Notes: generated by a model not told the origin, from the sequence alone. A stretch of 64,000 nt of DNA from Bacillota bacterium (GCA_023391005.1 JAEWBS010000112.1:1-64000), one strand, 5' to 3'; counted from the first letter of the stretch, positions 23,569 through 32,505 are shown. Numbers and translations: made by a program.

Positions 23569-24879
23569 TTACGAAACAACCGACAGCTTCCGTCCGGTGA
23601 CCGGCGCAATGTTAAACACCAGCACATCCACAGCGAAAAGGTTGTTTTTGTAATTGACCTCCATCTCGCCGTTATATTTGGCGACCGTTTTACGAACACT
23701 TTCTAACCCGTAGCCGTGGTTGGCGGCGTCTTGATGCCGTGTTTTTATCCGCCCGCCCTCCAAAAGAATGTCACCGCTGAAAGGGTTCTTAATATGGATA
23801 TAAAGCGCCTCACGGTCAAACTCCAGAGAAACGGCGATCGTGTGCCGCGTGTCCTTTGGCAGCTGTTTGACAGCGTTGATCGCGTTATCCAAAAGGTTGA
23901 ACAGAATTGCGCTTAAATCAAACGGCGCGATATTCAGCTCGGGCGGCACCTTAATCTGGCAGTCCAGCGCGATACCGAAGGACTCGGCCTCCTGCGCTTT
24001 GTTGTTGATGACGCTGTCGATGGCGACATTGCCCGAGTTGACAAGGCTGCTGCTGATGGTCAGCGTTTTATAGCTTTCCTGTATGTAATCAATGACCTCC
24101 TGCCGGCTGCCCTCCTGAAGCAGGCCCTGAATCGCCGCCATATGGTTGCGCATGTCATGATAGAGAATGCGAATATTGCGCTGGGATTGAAAGATCGTCT
24201 CATATTGCTTAATGTACAGGTTGTTCTGCTGGTTGAGCAGCTCTTTGGTTCTGATCTGCTTGGCTCGGTCCTTAATGCTGTCGTAAAGATAGATGACGAT
24301 AAAATTCATCAACAACAGCAGCGCAAGGCTCGCCGTAATAAAGGCGTTGCTGCTGCGCAGCCGGTCGGCGGTCAGCACAAGCGCCATAAAGATGCTGATG
24401 GCCGAGATCAGACTGATGAAAACGAGCTGAAAAAATGAGACCACGGGGTCCTCTTTCATGTCGGTGTGGCTCTTGATATTAAACGCGACGGCATACAGCA
24501 GCAGGCTGGTGATGACGATGACGACCGACGACTCAAAGATATTGGGCGCAAAGCTGAAAAGCGCCGCGACGATCGATTCGACAATAATGCTGACCGTAAA
24601 AACAACAATGGTGGCCAAAACACGGGTGCCCCATCTGGCCTTATACAACAGGGTGAGCAGCAGCGTGAGGATGATGTTGTCCGCCAAATTAATCAAAGGG
24701 TTTGCCCACAGCAGATAGGCCGCGCTGTTTATCAGAAAATATCCGGCAAAGCAGACGAACTCCAACATTCTAAAACCCTTTTCCCGCCGGAAAAACAACG
24801 ATAAAAATATAAAAATGGCATAGACGCGCAGCGCATTACAACAACAATAAATAATATTGACTAAAAGACTATCCGTCAT
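23569..24879 (-). CDS. AgrC-like GHKL sensor histidine kinase
   Basis: A 436-residue membrane kinase: six to seven hydrophobic segments in the first 210 residues, a coiled-coil linker (AKQIRTKELLNQQNN), the phosphoacceptor region ILYHDMRNHMAAIQGLL and a GHKL ATPase domain with NLLDNAINAV and HGYGLESVRK. This layout is that of AgrC/peptide-sensing kinases. ATG 24879 is preferred to GTG 24888, which abuts the ribosome site. It overlaps the response regulator by 11 bp. Its signal could be the AgrD peptide encoded 7 kb away; that is inference. Confidence 0.88.
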   Translation of the reverse strand: MTDSLLVNIIYCCCNALRVYAIFIFLSLFFRREKGFRMLEFVCFAGYFLINSAAYLLWANPLINLADNIILTLLLTLLYKARWGTRVLATIVVFTVSIIVESIVAALFSFAPNIFESSVVIVITSLLLYAVAFNIKSHTDMKEDPVVSFFQLVFISLISAISIFMALVLTADRLRSSNAFITASLALLLLMNFIVIYLYDSIKDRAKQIRTKELLNQQNNLYIKQYETIFQSQRNIRILYHDMRNHMAAIQGLLQEGSRQEVIDYIQESYKTLTISSSLVNSGNVAIDSVINNKAQEAESFGIALDCQIKVPPELNIAPFDLSAILFNLLDNAINAVKQLPKDTRHTIAVSLEFDREALYIHIKNPFSGDILLEGGRIKTRHQDAANHGYGLESVRKTVAKYNGEMEVNYKNNLFAVDVLVFNIAPVTGRKLSVVS

Positions 24880-25594
24880 AGCGATCACCCTTCTTCTTTT
24901 TCAACAGCCAGTTTCTGATGTGTTTTCTATAAGTTTGACTGATCGGTAAAACGTCCTTGTTGATCATGACCACCTCGGTATAATTATATTTTTCGACCAT
25001 GTTATGGTTAACCAGATAGGAATTATGTATCTCAAGCAGAATGTCGGGAGAAATCTGCTTTAAAATATCATCCTTTTTGCCATAGAACGCATGCTCCCCT
25101 TTTTTGGTAACCAGACGAATCTTTTTACCCATACTTTCAAAATAGAGGATGCTGCTGACCGGTATGCGCACCGTGCTGCGCTGTTCACTGAACTCAAAAT
25201 AAGCGTGCTGTAACCGCATCAGCTTAATCGCGGTTAAAATCGCATTCTCCACCGTTTGGTAATCCAAGGGCTTAATCAGATAATCAAGCGGGCGTATTTT
25301 AAAAAGCGACATTGCATAGCTCGTCATGCCCGACATGAAAACGATTTGCGTTTCATTGTCCTCATAATCGTCTCTGATGTTGCGGCCTATTTCGATTCCT
25401 GTCATCGTAGCCAGCTCAATATCGAGAAAGAGTAGATCGAATTTATCCGTCTGCAGACAGTAGCATAGCGATTCACCTGTATAAAATACACTGATGTCAA
25501 AATCGAGATTGTTGTTTCTGCCCGCACGGAGAACAAGATCTTCTAACTGCGCACAAAGGACTCGATCATCATCACAAATTGCAACGCGTATCAT
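24869..25594 (-). CDS. LytTR-family response regulator (AgrA-like)
   Basis: A 241-residue regulator: receiver domain with the acidic pair in ICDDD (7-10), phosphoacceptor Asp in LLFLDIEL near residue 57, and Lys in the IKPLDY motif. The C-terminal LytTR DNA-binding domain begins near residue 140 (RIPVSSILYFESMGKKIRLVT) and includes LEIHNSYLVNH. LytTR proteins bind pairs of short direct repeats two helical turns apart, as found upstream of agrD (16740-16770). It is cotranscribed with the kinase. Confidence 0.92.
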   Translation of the reverse strand: MIRVAICDDDRVLCAQLEDLVLRAGRNNNLDFDISVFYTGESLCYCLQTDKFDLLFLDIELATMTGIEIGRNIRDDYEDNETQIVFMSGMTSYAMSLFKIRPLDYLIKPLDYQTVENAILTAIKLMRLQHAYFEFSEQRSTVRIPVSSILYFESMGKKIRLVTKKGEHAFYGKKDDILKQISPDILLEIHNSYLVNHNMVEKYNYTEVVMINKDVLPISQTYRKHIRNWLLKKKKGDRYDG

Positions 25595-25769
25595 AAATCT
25601 TTACCCCACGCCTGAAGTCAAAGGAATTTATTCCAATTGCTTGTCGTCTATAATTATAGAATATCCCGCAAAATACCGCAACATAAAACGACGGTATTTA
25701 AAGAAATTACAGCAAAAAAACCATGTATCTATGCGGCCTCACGGCATTTTAGTGGTAATTATAACAAGC

Positions 25770-25816
25770 TTTGGGAATAAAAAGAAAAGCGCCCCCGCAA
25801 AATATGTGGGGGCGCT
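25770..25816 (-). terminator. Terminator of the XRE/ImmA-like operon
   Basis: Hairpin AGCGCCCCC / GGGGGCGCT (25788-25816) followed on the minus strand by TTTTCTTTTTATT. The rest of the 440-bp gap (25595-26035) holds no clear gene. Confidence 0.8.
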
Positions 25817-26035
25817 CTCTTGCGCACTGGGGTTGGCACCGTTGGGCGTCTGTTCACGCGGGGACGCCCGGCGCAGAGCGGTGAAACACGCCGTCATTAG
25901 AGGGGCCAAAAGTTTAAATATAAGTAGCATTAATAAAATACAGCATATTCCGACGATGCTTTAAGCTTACGCAAGGCACCCGGTTGGCGGTCTAAAAACC
26001 CACCGCAGAATAGCGCCTTTTGGGGATGGTCGGGA

Positions 26036-26476
26036 CTATTTCCAAATATCGAGGCAGACGATATGCCCGTCCCGGTTGCGGATATAGCCGGTGGGCAGCT
26101 TTTGCTGCGCCACACTGCGCCGGGCCGAAAGCCGGCGGCGGGCCGCTTCTTTGCGCTGACTGAAATCCTCAATGCTCATAAACATCAGGCCCTGTTCAAA
26201 ATAGCTTTCGAGCGTGATGACCGGCGGCTTGATCGGCTCGACGGGCAGCGGCATCACATAGCCCCCCGCAAGGCGTTCGGCAGCCGCAACCGGCTCGTTG
26301 CTGTACAGGTGATCGTGTTCAATGTGGCACAACTCGTGCTTTAAGACCTTTTGTTGAAGCTCCAAAGACAGGCAGCTATTTATGTACACCGAATAGGTGC
26401 CGTCCGCGTTTGGCAATGTGACACCCTTGACGGTTGGCGGCAGGCTAATCAGACGTACAAATACGTCCTCTCTCAA
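26036..26476 (-). CDS. ImmA/IrrE-type metallopeptidase-like protein
   Basis: A 146-residue protein with the zinc motif HELCHIEHDHL (HExxH plus further His) near residue 50, in the size range of ImmA-type proteases that cleave a partner XRE repressor to release mobile elements or stress responses. It overlaps the upstream XRE gene. I chose a TTG start whose first bases overlap the XRE stop (TTGA) behind GAGGAGGAAGG; longer in-frame extensions have no ribosome site. The C-terminal part (GYIRNRDGHIVCLDIWK) is not recognised. Confidence 0.8.
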   Translation of the reverse strand: MREDVFVRLISLPPTVKGVTLPNADGTYSVYINSCLSLELQQKVLKHELCHIEHDHLYSNEPVAAAERLAGGYVMPLPVEPIKPPVITLESYFEQGLMFMSIEDFSQRKEAARRRLSARRSVAQQKLPTGYIRNRDGHIVCLDIWK

Positions 26477-26871
26477 CGGCCTTCCTCCTCGCGGCGCAGG
26501 GCTTCTATAATGGCAACGGCGCGCAAGACATCCTCCTTGGTGGCGCCCTTGGCCAGAGAAAACAGCATGCGGCATTCCTCGCGGTTTTTAAGCGTCTCTA
26601 AAAAGTCATTCAGCTCCGCGTCGCCATTGACATAACCGTCGGTTTTAGCGGCCGCCCTTGCCTTCACATGCTCCCCCGTCAGCAAATAATCGACCGACAC
26701 ATCTAAATAATCAGCGATCTTTTTCATCGTCTCAGCCTTTAGCGTATTGATACGCCCCATTTTTAAATCGGTTAAAGAACCGCGGCTCGCGCCCGAAAGC
26801 CGACACATATCGGTGATGGTAACGCCTTTCTCCTGACACAGTAGCTCAATCCTTTTGTACAATTCTGACAT
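26473..26871 (-). CDS. XRE-family repressor paired with the ImmA-like protease
   Basis: A 132-residue regulator with an N-terminal HTH (VTITDMCRLSGASRGSLTDLKMGR, about residues 17-40), the closing VSVDYLLTGEH segment typical of phage-type repressors, and a helical C-terminus. It is transcribed divergently from the phage-like gene at 27132. The intergenic operator pair sits inside the promoter of that gene, so it probably represses both directions until its partner protease inactivates it, as in ImmR/ImmA of ICEBs1. Confidence 0.87.
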   Translation of the reverse strand: MSELYKRIELLCQEKGVTITDMCRLSGASRGSLTDLKMGRINTLKAETMKKIADYLDVSVDYLLTGEHVKARAAAKTDGYVNGDAELNDFLETLKNREECRMLFSLAKGATKEDVLRAVAIIEALRREEEGR

Positions 26872-26928
26872 TTTTCAGTGCGCCCCCTTGTGCAAATGAG
26901 AAAATTACGAATTCTCTTAAAATCCCTA

Positions 26929-26982
26929 TTGCAAATTACGATATGTCGTGATATTATGAACTCAGATATTACGACATATCGT
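26929..26982 (+). promoter_or_regulatory. Promoter with paired repressor operators
   Basis: Plus-strand promoter -35 TTGCAA (26929-26934), 17-bp spacer, -10 TATTAT (26952-26957). Operator 1 ACGATATGTCGT (26938-26949) lies in the spacer; operator 2 ACGACATATCGT (26971-26982), its reverse complement, is 33 bp downstream. Together they form an inverted repeat with 16 of 17 matching positions per arm. Confidence 0.78.
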
Positions 26983-27131
26983 ATACGACTTTTTATGATA
27001 ACTCTAATATATTACAAGATGCCGTAATTGTCAATGCCGCCGTTTGGCAGTCTGTAAATTTTTTTGATGCTATATTCAAGCATACGGAAAACATAAAACC
27101 GACCGACGTGTCCAGCAAGGAGGAACATACT

Positions 27132-27539
27132 TTGACCAACAGTGCAAAAAAAGATTTCTTGAGCCGATATGAAAACAACGAGCGTGAAATTAAGCGTCTT
27201 GAAGAGGACATGGCCTGCTGGAAATCACGGGCCGAAAGGGTCACGGCCAGTTACAGTTTGGCGCCGGGATATAGCGGCGACGGCGATAGAATACAGACGG
27301 CGGTAGAAAACATTGTTGAGGTGCAGGCCATGCTGTACGACCGGCTTATCGATGCCGCGGAACTGCGCAGGGGCATTCAATCCGCCATAGACACCGTGGA
27401 GGACGAACGGCTGCGAACACTGCTCGAATACCGATACATAGACGGGCACAAGTGGGAAAGTATTGCCGAAGCGCTAAACGTCGACTTTAGGCACACGCTT
27501 CGGCTGCACTGCCGCGCCTTGGACCAGATAAAAATATAG
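27132..27539 (+). CDS. Phage-type sigma-like regulator (DUF1492-like)
   Basis: A 135-residue protein with a long coiled-coil N-terminus (SRYENNEREIKRLEEDMACWKSRAERV) and a C-terminal sigma-70 region-4-like HTH (LLEYRYIDGHKWESIAEALNVDFRHTLRLHCRALDQI). Such proteins occur in prophages and integrative elements as late-gene activators. TTG 27132 is taken as start because AAGGAGG stands 8 bp upstream. No phage structural genes follow, so the XRE/protease/DUF1492 trio is probably a remnant or a domesticated regulatory unit. Confidence 0.75.
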   Translation: MTNSAKKDFLSRYENNEREIKRLEEDMACWKSRAERVTASYSLAPGYSGDGDRIQTAVENIVEVQAMLYDRLIDAAELRRGIQSAIDTVEDERLRTLLEYRYIDGHKWESIAEALNVDFRHTLRLHCRALDQIKI

Positions 27540-27660
27540 CCGACTCCTCTATATTTATTTTCAAAATAATCTAACACTATCTGAGAATTTAAGCTTTTTA
27601 AGCATAGCGGCCCACACGCCGGTAAAACTATTGGTAATTAAACTCTAGGGAGGCGTTGGT

Positions 27661-27846
27661 ATGCAGCTAAACACGCAGGACTATCTCAAAAAAGCGTTGC
27701 TTGACACACAGGAGCGCGTACGGGATTTTATGATGTATTCTGAAAAGGCAAGGGACGAGAATATCCAGAGCTTTTTCAGACAATATGCGGAATCCGAAGC
27801 ACATCAAGCGGCGCAGATGCAACAATATATCGATCAGCTACAATAA
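27661..27846 (+). CDS. Small helical protein (61 aa)
   Basis: Reads as one long amphipathic helix pair: MQLNTQDYLKKALLDTQERV then RDFMMYSEKARDENIQSFFRQYAESEAHQ, without membrane segments. The pattern of Glu, His and Tyr (AESEAHQAAQM) recalls short ferritin-like or rubrerythrin-like helices found in small spore-coat-associated proteins, but no assignment is safe. ATG 27661 has AGGGAGG 7 bp upstream and a clear terminator follows, so it is very likely a real gene with its own transcript. Confidence 0.75.
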   Translation: MQLNTQDYLKKALLDTQERVRDFMMYSEKARDENIQSFFRQYAESEAHQAAQMQQYIDQLQ

Positions 27847-27859
27847 GTCCAAGACGCGA

Positions 27860-27896
27860 GAAAACACCTCCGATTAATTTGGGGGTGTTTTCTTTG
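27860..27896 (+). terminator. Terminator of the small helical protein gene
   Basis: Stem GAAAACACCTCC / GGGGGTGTTTTC (11 of 12 pairs) followed by TTTG, 14 bp after the stop. Confidence 0.8.
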
Positions 27897-27925
27897 TGAA
27901 GACGTGGGCAGACGCCAATATCTTA

Positions 27926-27975
27926 TGAAATAAAATTTCAAACAAATTGTTATTTTTATAACTTTATGATACAAT
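27926..27975 (+). promoter_or_regulatory. Operator and promoter of the RpiR regulator
   Basis: The palindrome TGAAATAAAATTTCA (27926-27940) lies just upstream of -35 TTGTTA (27947-27952), 17-bp spacer, -10 TACAAT (27970-27975). The identical 15-mer recurs at 28980-28994. Confidence 0.8.
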
Positions 27976-27998
27976 AGCCTCAAGAAGAGGTGAGTCGG

Positions 27999-28847
27999 TT
28001 GCTTTATGCGTCATGCTTAACAAATATCCAAGCCAAAATGCCCATGCTGACCGAAACCGAAAAAAAGGTTGCGGCCTATATATTAGAGAACCAGCGAAAA
28101 ACGCTCGAATGTACGGTTTCGGAACTGGCGGAACAATCGGGTGTCAGCGATGCTACCATCATACGCTTCTGCAAGAAGATCGGCTATGACGGGTATCAGG
28201 AATTCAAGATCAGTCTGGCGCAGGATACCCTTCTCCCCTATAAGCAGCTTTATTACGATCTTGAAAAAGGCGATTCGATCTCTGAGATTGTCGAAAAGGT
28301 TATCTCAGCCGAGATAGAGGTGCTGCAAGAAACGCAGAATACCCTCAACGACGCATTGATTCAAAAGGCGGCGGAAACGATTTTAAAAGCGAACCGGTGC
28401 ATTGTGGTCGGCAGCGGCGGCAGCACGCTGATCGGGCAGGATTTTATGCACAAGCTGCTCAAGATCGGCATCCGCTGCGCGGTTCCGACCGACGCCGATA
28501 TTCAGGCGATGGAAGCGTCATTGATGCTGCCGGGCGACGTTTTGATCGGAATCTCCCATTCGGGGGCGAACAAAAATGTCATTGAATGCATGAAGATCGC
28601 CCGCGAAAACGGCGTCACGATCATCGGGCTGACCTCGTCCCATAAGGCCCCAATACAAAAGCAGAGCGACATTTTAATTGTAGCGCCCTCCAAGCGGACG
28701 GTATTCCACTCCGAGTCGGCCACCGCCCGCATCGCCCAGCTGGCCGTGCTCGATGTGCTGGTCGCTGCCATTTCTCTGGCGGATTACGAAAAGGCTTACG
28801 GCGCCATACAAAAAACACGAGCGGCAACGGCCAACCGGAAATTTTAA
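27999..28847 (+). CDS. MurR/RpiR-family transcriptional regulator
   Basis: A 282-residue regulator: N-terminal HTH_6 domain (MLTETEKKVAAYILEN; SELAEQSGVSDATIIRFCKKIGYDGYQEFK) and a C-terminal SIS sugar-phosphate-binding domain (CIVVGSGGSTLIGQDFMHKL; ISHSGANKNVIECMKIA). Family members sense phosphosugars and control sugar catabolism. TTG 27999 is chosen because AGGTGA stands 5 bp upstream; GTG 27990 overlaps that site. The same palindrome occurs before this gene and inside the promoter of the next operon, so it is very likely the local regulator of 29047-36615. Confidence 0.92.
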   Translation: MLYASCLTNIQAKMPMLTETEKKVAAYILENQRKTLECTVSELAEQSGVSDATIIRFCKKIGYDGYQEFKISLAQDTLLPYKQLYYDLEKGDSISEIVEKVISAEIEVLQETQNTLNDALIQKAAETILKANRCIVVGSGGSTLIGQDFMHKLLKIGIRCAVPTDADIQAMEASLMLPGDVLIGISHSGANKNVIECMKIARENGVTIIGLTSSHKAPIQKQSDILIVAPSKRTVFHSESATARIAQLAVLDVLVAAISLADYEKAYGAIQKTRAATANRKF

Positions 28848-28875
28848 AAAATGAAAAGTTGATAGATTGAAGCAG

Positions 28876-28916
28876 AGTGAAAGATTATTTTTAAAATAAT
28901 CTTTCACTTTCTTTTA
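28876..28916 (+). terminator. Terminator of the RpiR gene
   Basis: Perfect 16-bp stem AGTGAAAGATTATTTT / AAAATAATCTTTCACT with a minimal loop, followed by TTCTTTT. Confidence 0.85.
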
Positions 28917-28978
28917 GCTAAAATAGCCTTAATTAGAAAAAATATTTCAACATTGTGCTGAAAAGCATCGCCGGTGTA

Positions 28979-29006
28979 TTGAAATAAAATTTCATAGATG
29001 TATAAT
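28979..29006 (+). promoter_or_regulatory. Promoter and RpiR operator of the catabolic operon
   Basis: -35 TTGAAA (28979-28984), 16-bp spacer, -10 TATAAT (29001-29006). The palindrome TGAAATAAAATTTCA (28980-28994) covers the -35 and most of the spacer, the position expected for repression. Confidence 0.82.
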
Positions 29007-29046
29007 GAAGCCTGTAATAAATATTTAGCTTGAGGAGATGGATACC

Positions 29047-30084
29047 TTGCGAGCAGTTGTATTGAACGGGCCGAATGACTTTTCCGCACAGCAGATAGAA
29101 AAGCCTTCGATCTCAGAAAATGAACTATTAGTAGAAATGAAAAAAGCCGCTATCTGCGGGACGGATATGCGTATTTTAGAGGGCAAAAAAACCAAAGGCA
29201 TTCGTTATCCCTCAGTTATCGGCCACGAGATTTGCGGCGTTATCGCCGAGGTAGGGGCCAATGTGCAGGGCTTCAGCGCGGGCGAGCGTGTTGCTATAGC
29301 AAACGTTATCCCCTGCGGGCATTGCAGCAGCTGCCTTTCGGGACGCGAGAATGCCTGCCTCAACCGCAAGGCCCTCGCGTACGAATATGACGGCGGCTTC
29401 GCCGAATATGTGCGCGTTCCTGAAAATTGCATTCAGGCGGGCAATGTGGTCAAGCTGCCCGACGACGTGTCGTTTACGGCGGGCGCGCTGATCGAGCCGC
29501 TCGCGTGCTGCATCCGCGGCATGAGAAACGCGGGTACCGGCTTTGACGACACCGTTTTGGTCGTGGGTGCGGGTCCCATCGGCCTGATGCATCTTCAGCT
29601 TTCTAAAATAGCGGGCGCGCGCAAGGTCATCGTCAGCGAGCCCAATGCGTTCCGCCGCGAAAAGGCGCAGCAGCTCGGCGCAGACCTCGTCGTCGACCCC
29701 ACCTCGGAAAAGCTTGACGAGATTATTATGCGCGAGACCGACGGCCTTGGCGTCGATGTTATCATTCTCGCGATCGGCGTGCCCGCCATCGTCAACTCGA
29801 CGATCAAGCTTTGCAAAAAGGGCGGAACCGTCTGCCTGTTCGCCGGCTTCTCGGGCACCGGCGAGTGCACAATTGAAGCGAACGTCATCCATTACGGTGA
29901 GATCAACGTCTGCGGCTCGACGGCCTATAAGCGGGTCGATTATCTGGCCGCGGCCGAGATGGTCAAGCGCAAGAGAATCGACCTTGACGCCATCGCGACC
30001 CACAGCTTTAAGATTGAGGAATTTCAGAACGCCTATGAACTTTCTAAAAGCGGTCAGGGCCTGAAAATCGTCATTGAACCCTAA
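29047..30084 (+). CDS. Zinc-type medium-chain alcohol/polyol dehydrogenase
   Basis: A 345-residue NAD(P)-dependent dehydrogenase of the threonine/sorbitol/galactitol-phosphate dehydrogenase group. Visible: catalytic zinc ligands in AAICGTDM (Cys) and GHEICG (His-Glu), the structural zinc cysteines in IPCGHCSSCLSGRENAC, and the Rossmann motif VLVVGAGPIGLMH. TTG 29047 (MRAVVLNG) is preferred over ATG 29038 because GAGGAG immediately precedes that ATG. It is the first gene of the RpiR-controlled operon and would oxidise a sugar alcohol or sugar acid to a keto compound. Confidence 0.9.
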   Translation: MRAVVLNGPNDFSAQQIEKPSISENELLVEMKKAAICGTDMRILEGKKTKGIRYPSVIGHEICGVIAEVGANVQGFSAGERVAIANVIPCGHCSSCLSGRENACLNRKALAYEYDGGFAEYVRVPENCIQAGNVVKLPDDVSFTAGALIEPLACCIRGMRNAGTGFDDTVLVVGAGPIGLMHLQLSKIAGARKVIVSEPNAFRREKAQQLGADLVVDPTSEKLDEIIMRETDGLGVDVIILAIGVPAIVNSTIKLCKKGGTVCLFAGFSGTGECTIEANVIHYGEINVCGSTAYKRVDYLAAAEMVKRKRIDLDAIATHSFKIEEFQNAYELSKSGQGLKIVIEP

Positions 30085-30106
30085 GGAATAGAGAGGAAGA
30101 TTTTTT

Positions 30107-30943
30107 ATGGCAATGTTAGGCAAGCAAGTCCGGATGAGCCGGCTGGTCAACCCCAAGAGCGACAAGATGATGGCGATCACCGTCGACCACGCCATCTCGA
30201 GAGGCATTGCGCCGATGACCGGCCTTCAGCCCATTCAGAAGACCGTCGACGCCATTGTGGCGGGCAAACCCGACGCCATGACCATGACCAAGGGCATTGC
30301 GGAGCACTGCATGTGGGATAACGCGGGCAAGGTGTCGATTCTGCTCAAGTGCTCGAGCTATTCGCCGGTGCACCCCACCCGAGACGTCTCGTTTGGCACG
30401 GTGGATGAAGCGATCCGCATGGGTGCCGACGCCGTTTCGATCGGCGCTATGACGCTGGGCGATTATCAGGACGTGCAGTTTGCCGAGATCGGCCGCTTTT
30501 CTGAGGAATGCATGGCCAAGGGCATGCCGCTGATCGGCCACATCTACCCTAAGGGTGAAAGCGTACCCGCCGACAAGCGCACCGCATGGGAAAATATTGC
30601 GTACTCCTGCCGCGCGGCGGCTGAGCTGGGCATCGACATCATCAAGACAACCTACACCGGCGACCCCGACAGCATGGCCCGCGTCGTCGACTGCTGCCCG
30701 GCGCGCGTCGTGATTCAGGGCGGCGACGCCTGCAATACACTTGACGATTACCTGAACATGACCCGCGAGGCGATGGACTGCGGCGTCGGCGGCGTGACGA
30801 TGGGCCGCTTTGTCTGGGACTATAAAGATATTACGGCGCTGGTTGTCGCGCTGCGCTATATCATCCACGAGGGCTACAGCGTCAAGGAGGCCAAGCAGCT
30901 TCTCGCGCAGCTCGAAAACGACAAAAACTACGACAAATTCTAA
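30107..30943 (+). CDS. Class I DhnA/LacD-type aldolase
   Basis: A 278-residue TIM-barrel aldolase of the fructose-bisphosphate aldolase class I (DhnA) and 2-amino-3,7-dideoxy-heptulosonate synthase group. The probable Schiff-base lysine lies in GIDIIKTTYTGDP; MAITVDHAISRG is the phosphate-site start and VVIQGGDA the later phosphate loop. It should cleave the phosphorylated keto-sugar made by the neighbouring dehydrogenase and kinase. It is 22 bp after the dehydrogenase gene and 25 bp before the kinase. Substrate stereochemistry is not predictable here. Confidence 0.85.
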   Translation: MAMLGKQVRMSRLVNPKSDKMMAITVDHAISRGIAPMTGLQPIQKTVDAIVAGKPDAMTMTKGIAEHCMWDNAGKVSILLKCSSYSPVHPTRDVSFGTVDEAIRMGADAVSIGAMTLGDYQDVQFAEIGRFSEECMAKGMPLIGHIYPKGESVPADKRTAWENIAYSCRAAAELGIDIIKTTYTGDPDSMARVVDCCPARVVIQGGDACNTLDDYLNMTREAMDCGVGGVTMGRFVWDYKDITALVVALRYIIHEGYSVKEAKQLLAQLENDKNYDKF

Positions 30944-30968
30944 CGATCAATAGAGGCGGTGAAGAATT

Positions 30969-32489
30969 TTGGCTCGTTACCTGCTGGGCATCGATATCGG
31001 CACAGGCAGTGTCAAGGTGGCGCTTTTAAACGAGGACGCCAAGGTTTTGGCGCTGGCGGCCAGAGAGTACGGCATCATCCGCCCCCGCCCCGGCTATGAA
31101 CAGATTGACCGCCACGATTTATGGAACAAATTTATCGAGGCGCTGATCGAGGTGAGCGGCCAACCATCCGCCGACCTCACGCAGGTCGCAGGTATCGGCA
31201 TTTCGTGCCTGTGCCCCGGACTGACGGCCTTTTCATCCGATGGTGAGGTTCTGCTCGACCCCATTCTCTATACCGACCGCAGAAGCATTGCCGAGGCCGA
31301 TTATATCAAGGCGACCGTCGGACCTGAGCGGCTGTTTTCAATCACGGCCAATTCGGCCATGGCGGGCGCGATCTCCGGCACCTCGATGCTCTGGGTCAAG
31401 AACCATCAGCCCGAGGTGTATGCCAAAATCAAGTATTTCGGGCATGTAAACACGCTGTTCGGGGCTCTGCTGACCGGCTGCTATGGCATCGACTATTCCA
31501 ACGCCTCTTATACCGCGCTATTTGATACCGCCGGTTCCCGCACGTGGTCGCAGGCGCTCTGCGACGCGATCGGCATCGACCTTGCAAAGCTGCCGCCGCT
31601 GCTCAAATCGACCGATATCGTCGGCGGGTTGACAAATCAAGTGGTCATCGCACTGGGCATTCCCGCCAAAACGCCGGTCGTCATCGGCGGTGCGGACACC
31701 CCCTGCGCATCAATCACCTGCGGGGTGCTACGCCATGGCGACGCCTGTGAGTCGGTGGGCACAACCAACGTGCTGACCATCTGCACCGAGAAGCCAAACT
31801 TCAACCCCGGGTTCATCAACCGCTGTCATGTCGTGGACGGCAAATGGATCTATCAGGGCGCTATGTCGAACACCGGCGCCTCCTACCGCTGGGCGCGCGA
31901 GGAGCTTTCAAAGGATTTAAAAGCGCGCGCGGCCCAGACCGACGGCGACACCTACGCGCTGATGAACCAGGAGGTGGCGCAGACCAAGCCGGGCGCGGGC
32001 GGCATCGTTTTTCTCCCCTATATGGCCGGCGAGCGCTGCCCGATCTGGGACCCCTACGCCAAGGGCGTTTTCTTCGGCGTGACGCTCGACAGCAAGCGCG
32101 GGGATATGCTGCGCGCAATCCTCGAGGGCTGCGGCTATGGCATGCGTCAGCTTTATGAGATTGCCGAGCAGGTCACCGGGACGCGCTACACCCGTCTTCT
32201 GTCGGTTGGCGGCGGCGCAAAAAACAGAGTGTGGGCGCAGATTAAGGCTGACATCACCGGAAAAACCATTGAGACACTCGACATCAGCGAAGCGGCCGTG
32301 ATCGGCGCCGCGCTGTTGGCCGGTGTGGGCGTGGGCATCTATGCCTCGGTCGAGAATGCTGCGGCGCATATTGAACACAACATCTATCAGGTTATGACAC
32401 CGAACCCCGAAAATGAGGAGCTTTATACAAAACTTTACAAGATATACATGACGTTATATCCCAGAATCAAAGAATTGTATAAAATGTAA
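30969..32489 (+). CDS. FGGY-family carbohydrate kinase
   Basis: A 506-residue sugar kinase. The N-terminal phosphate motif is LLGIDIGTGSVKVALL (4-19). IGGADTPCASITCGVL marks the second ATPase domain, and LSVGGGAKNRVWAQIKADITG near residue 415 is the adenosine-binding signature of the family (xylulose, gluconate, glycerol kinases). It starts at TTG 30969 behind GAGGCGGTGAAG. Its position after the aldolase gene suggests it phosphorylates the substrate or the keto-sugar product of the dehydrogenase. The substrate is unassigned. Confidence 0.92.
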   Translation: MARYLLGIDIGTGSVKVALLNEDAKVLALAAREYGIIRPRPGYEQIDRHDLWNKFIEALIEVSGQPSADLTQVAGIGISCLCPGLTAFSSDGEVLLDPILYTDRRSIAEADYIKATVGPERLFSITANSAMAGAISGTSMLWVKNHQPEVYAKIKYFGHVNTLFGALLTGCYGIDYSNASYTALFDTAGSRTWSQALCDAIGIDLAKLPPLLKSTDIVGGLTNQVVIALGIPAKTPVVIGGADTPCASITCGVLRHGDACESVGTTNVLTICTEKPNFNPGFINRCHVVDGKWIYQGAMSNTGASYRWAREELSKDLKARAAQTDGDTYALMNQEVAQTKPGAGGIVFLPYMAGERCPIWDPYAKGVFFGVTLDSKRGDMLRAILEGCGYGMRQLYEIAEQVTGTRYTRLLSVGGGAKNRVWAQIKADITGKTIETLDISEAAVIGAALLAGVGVGIYASVENAAAHIEHNIYQVMTPNPENEELYTKLYKIYMTLYPRIKELYKM

Positions 32490-32505
32490 AACAGGAGGAA
32501 AAGAA

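Noticed and set aside
25595..27846. Complete prophage or integrative element
   Set aside because: Only regulator, protease and sigma-like genes are present; no integrase, att repeats or structural genes.
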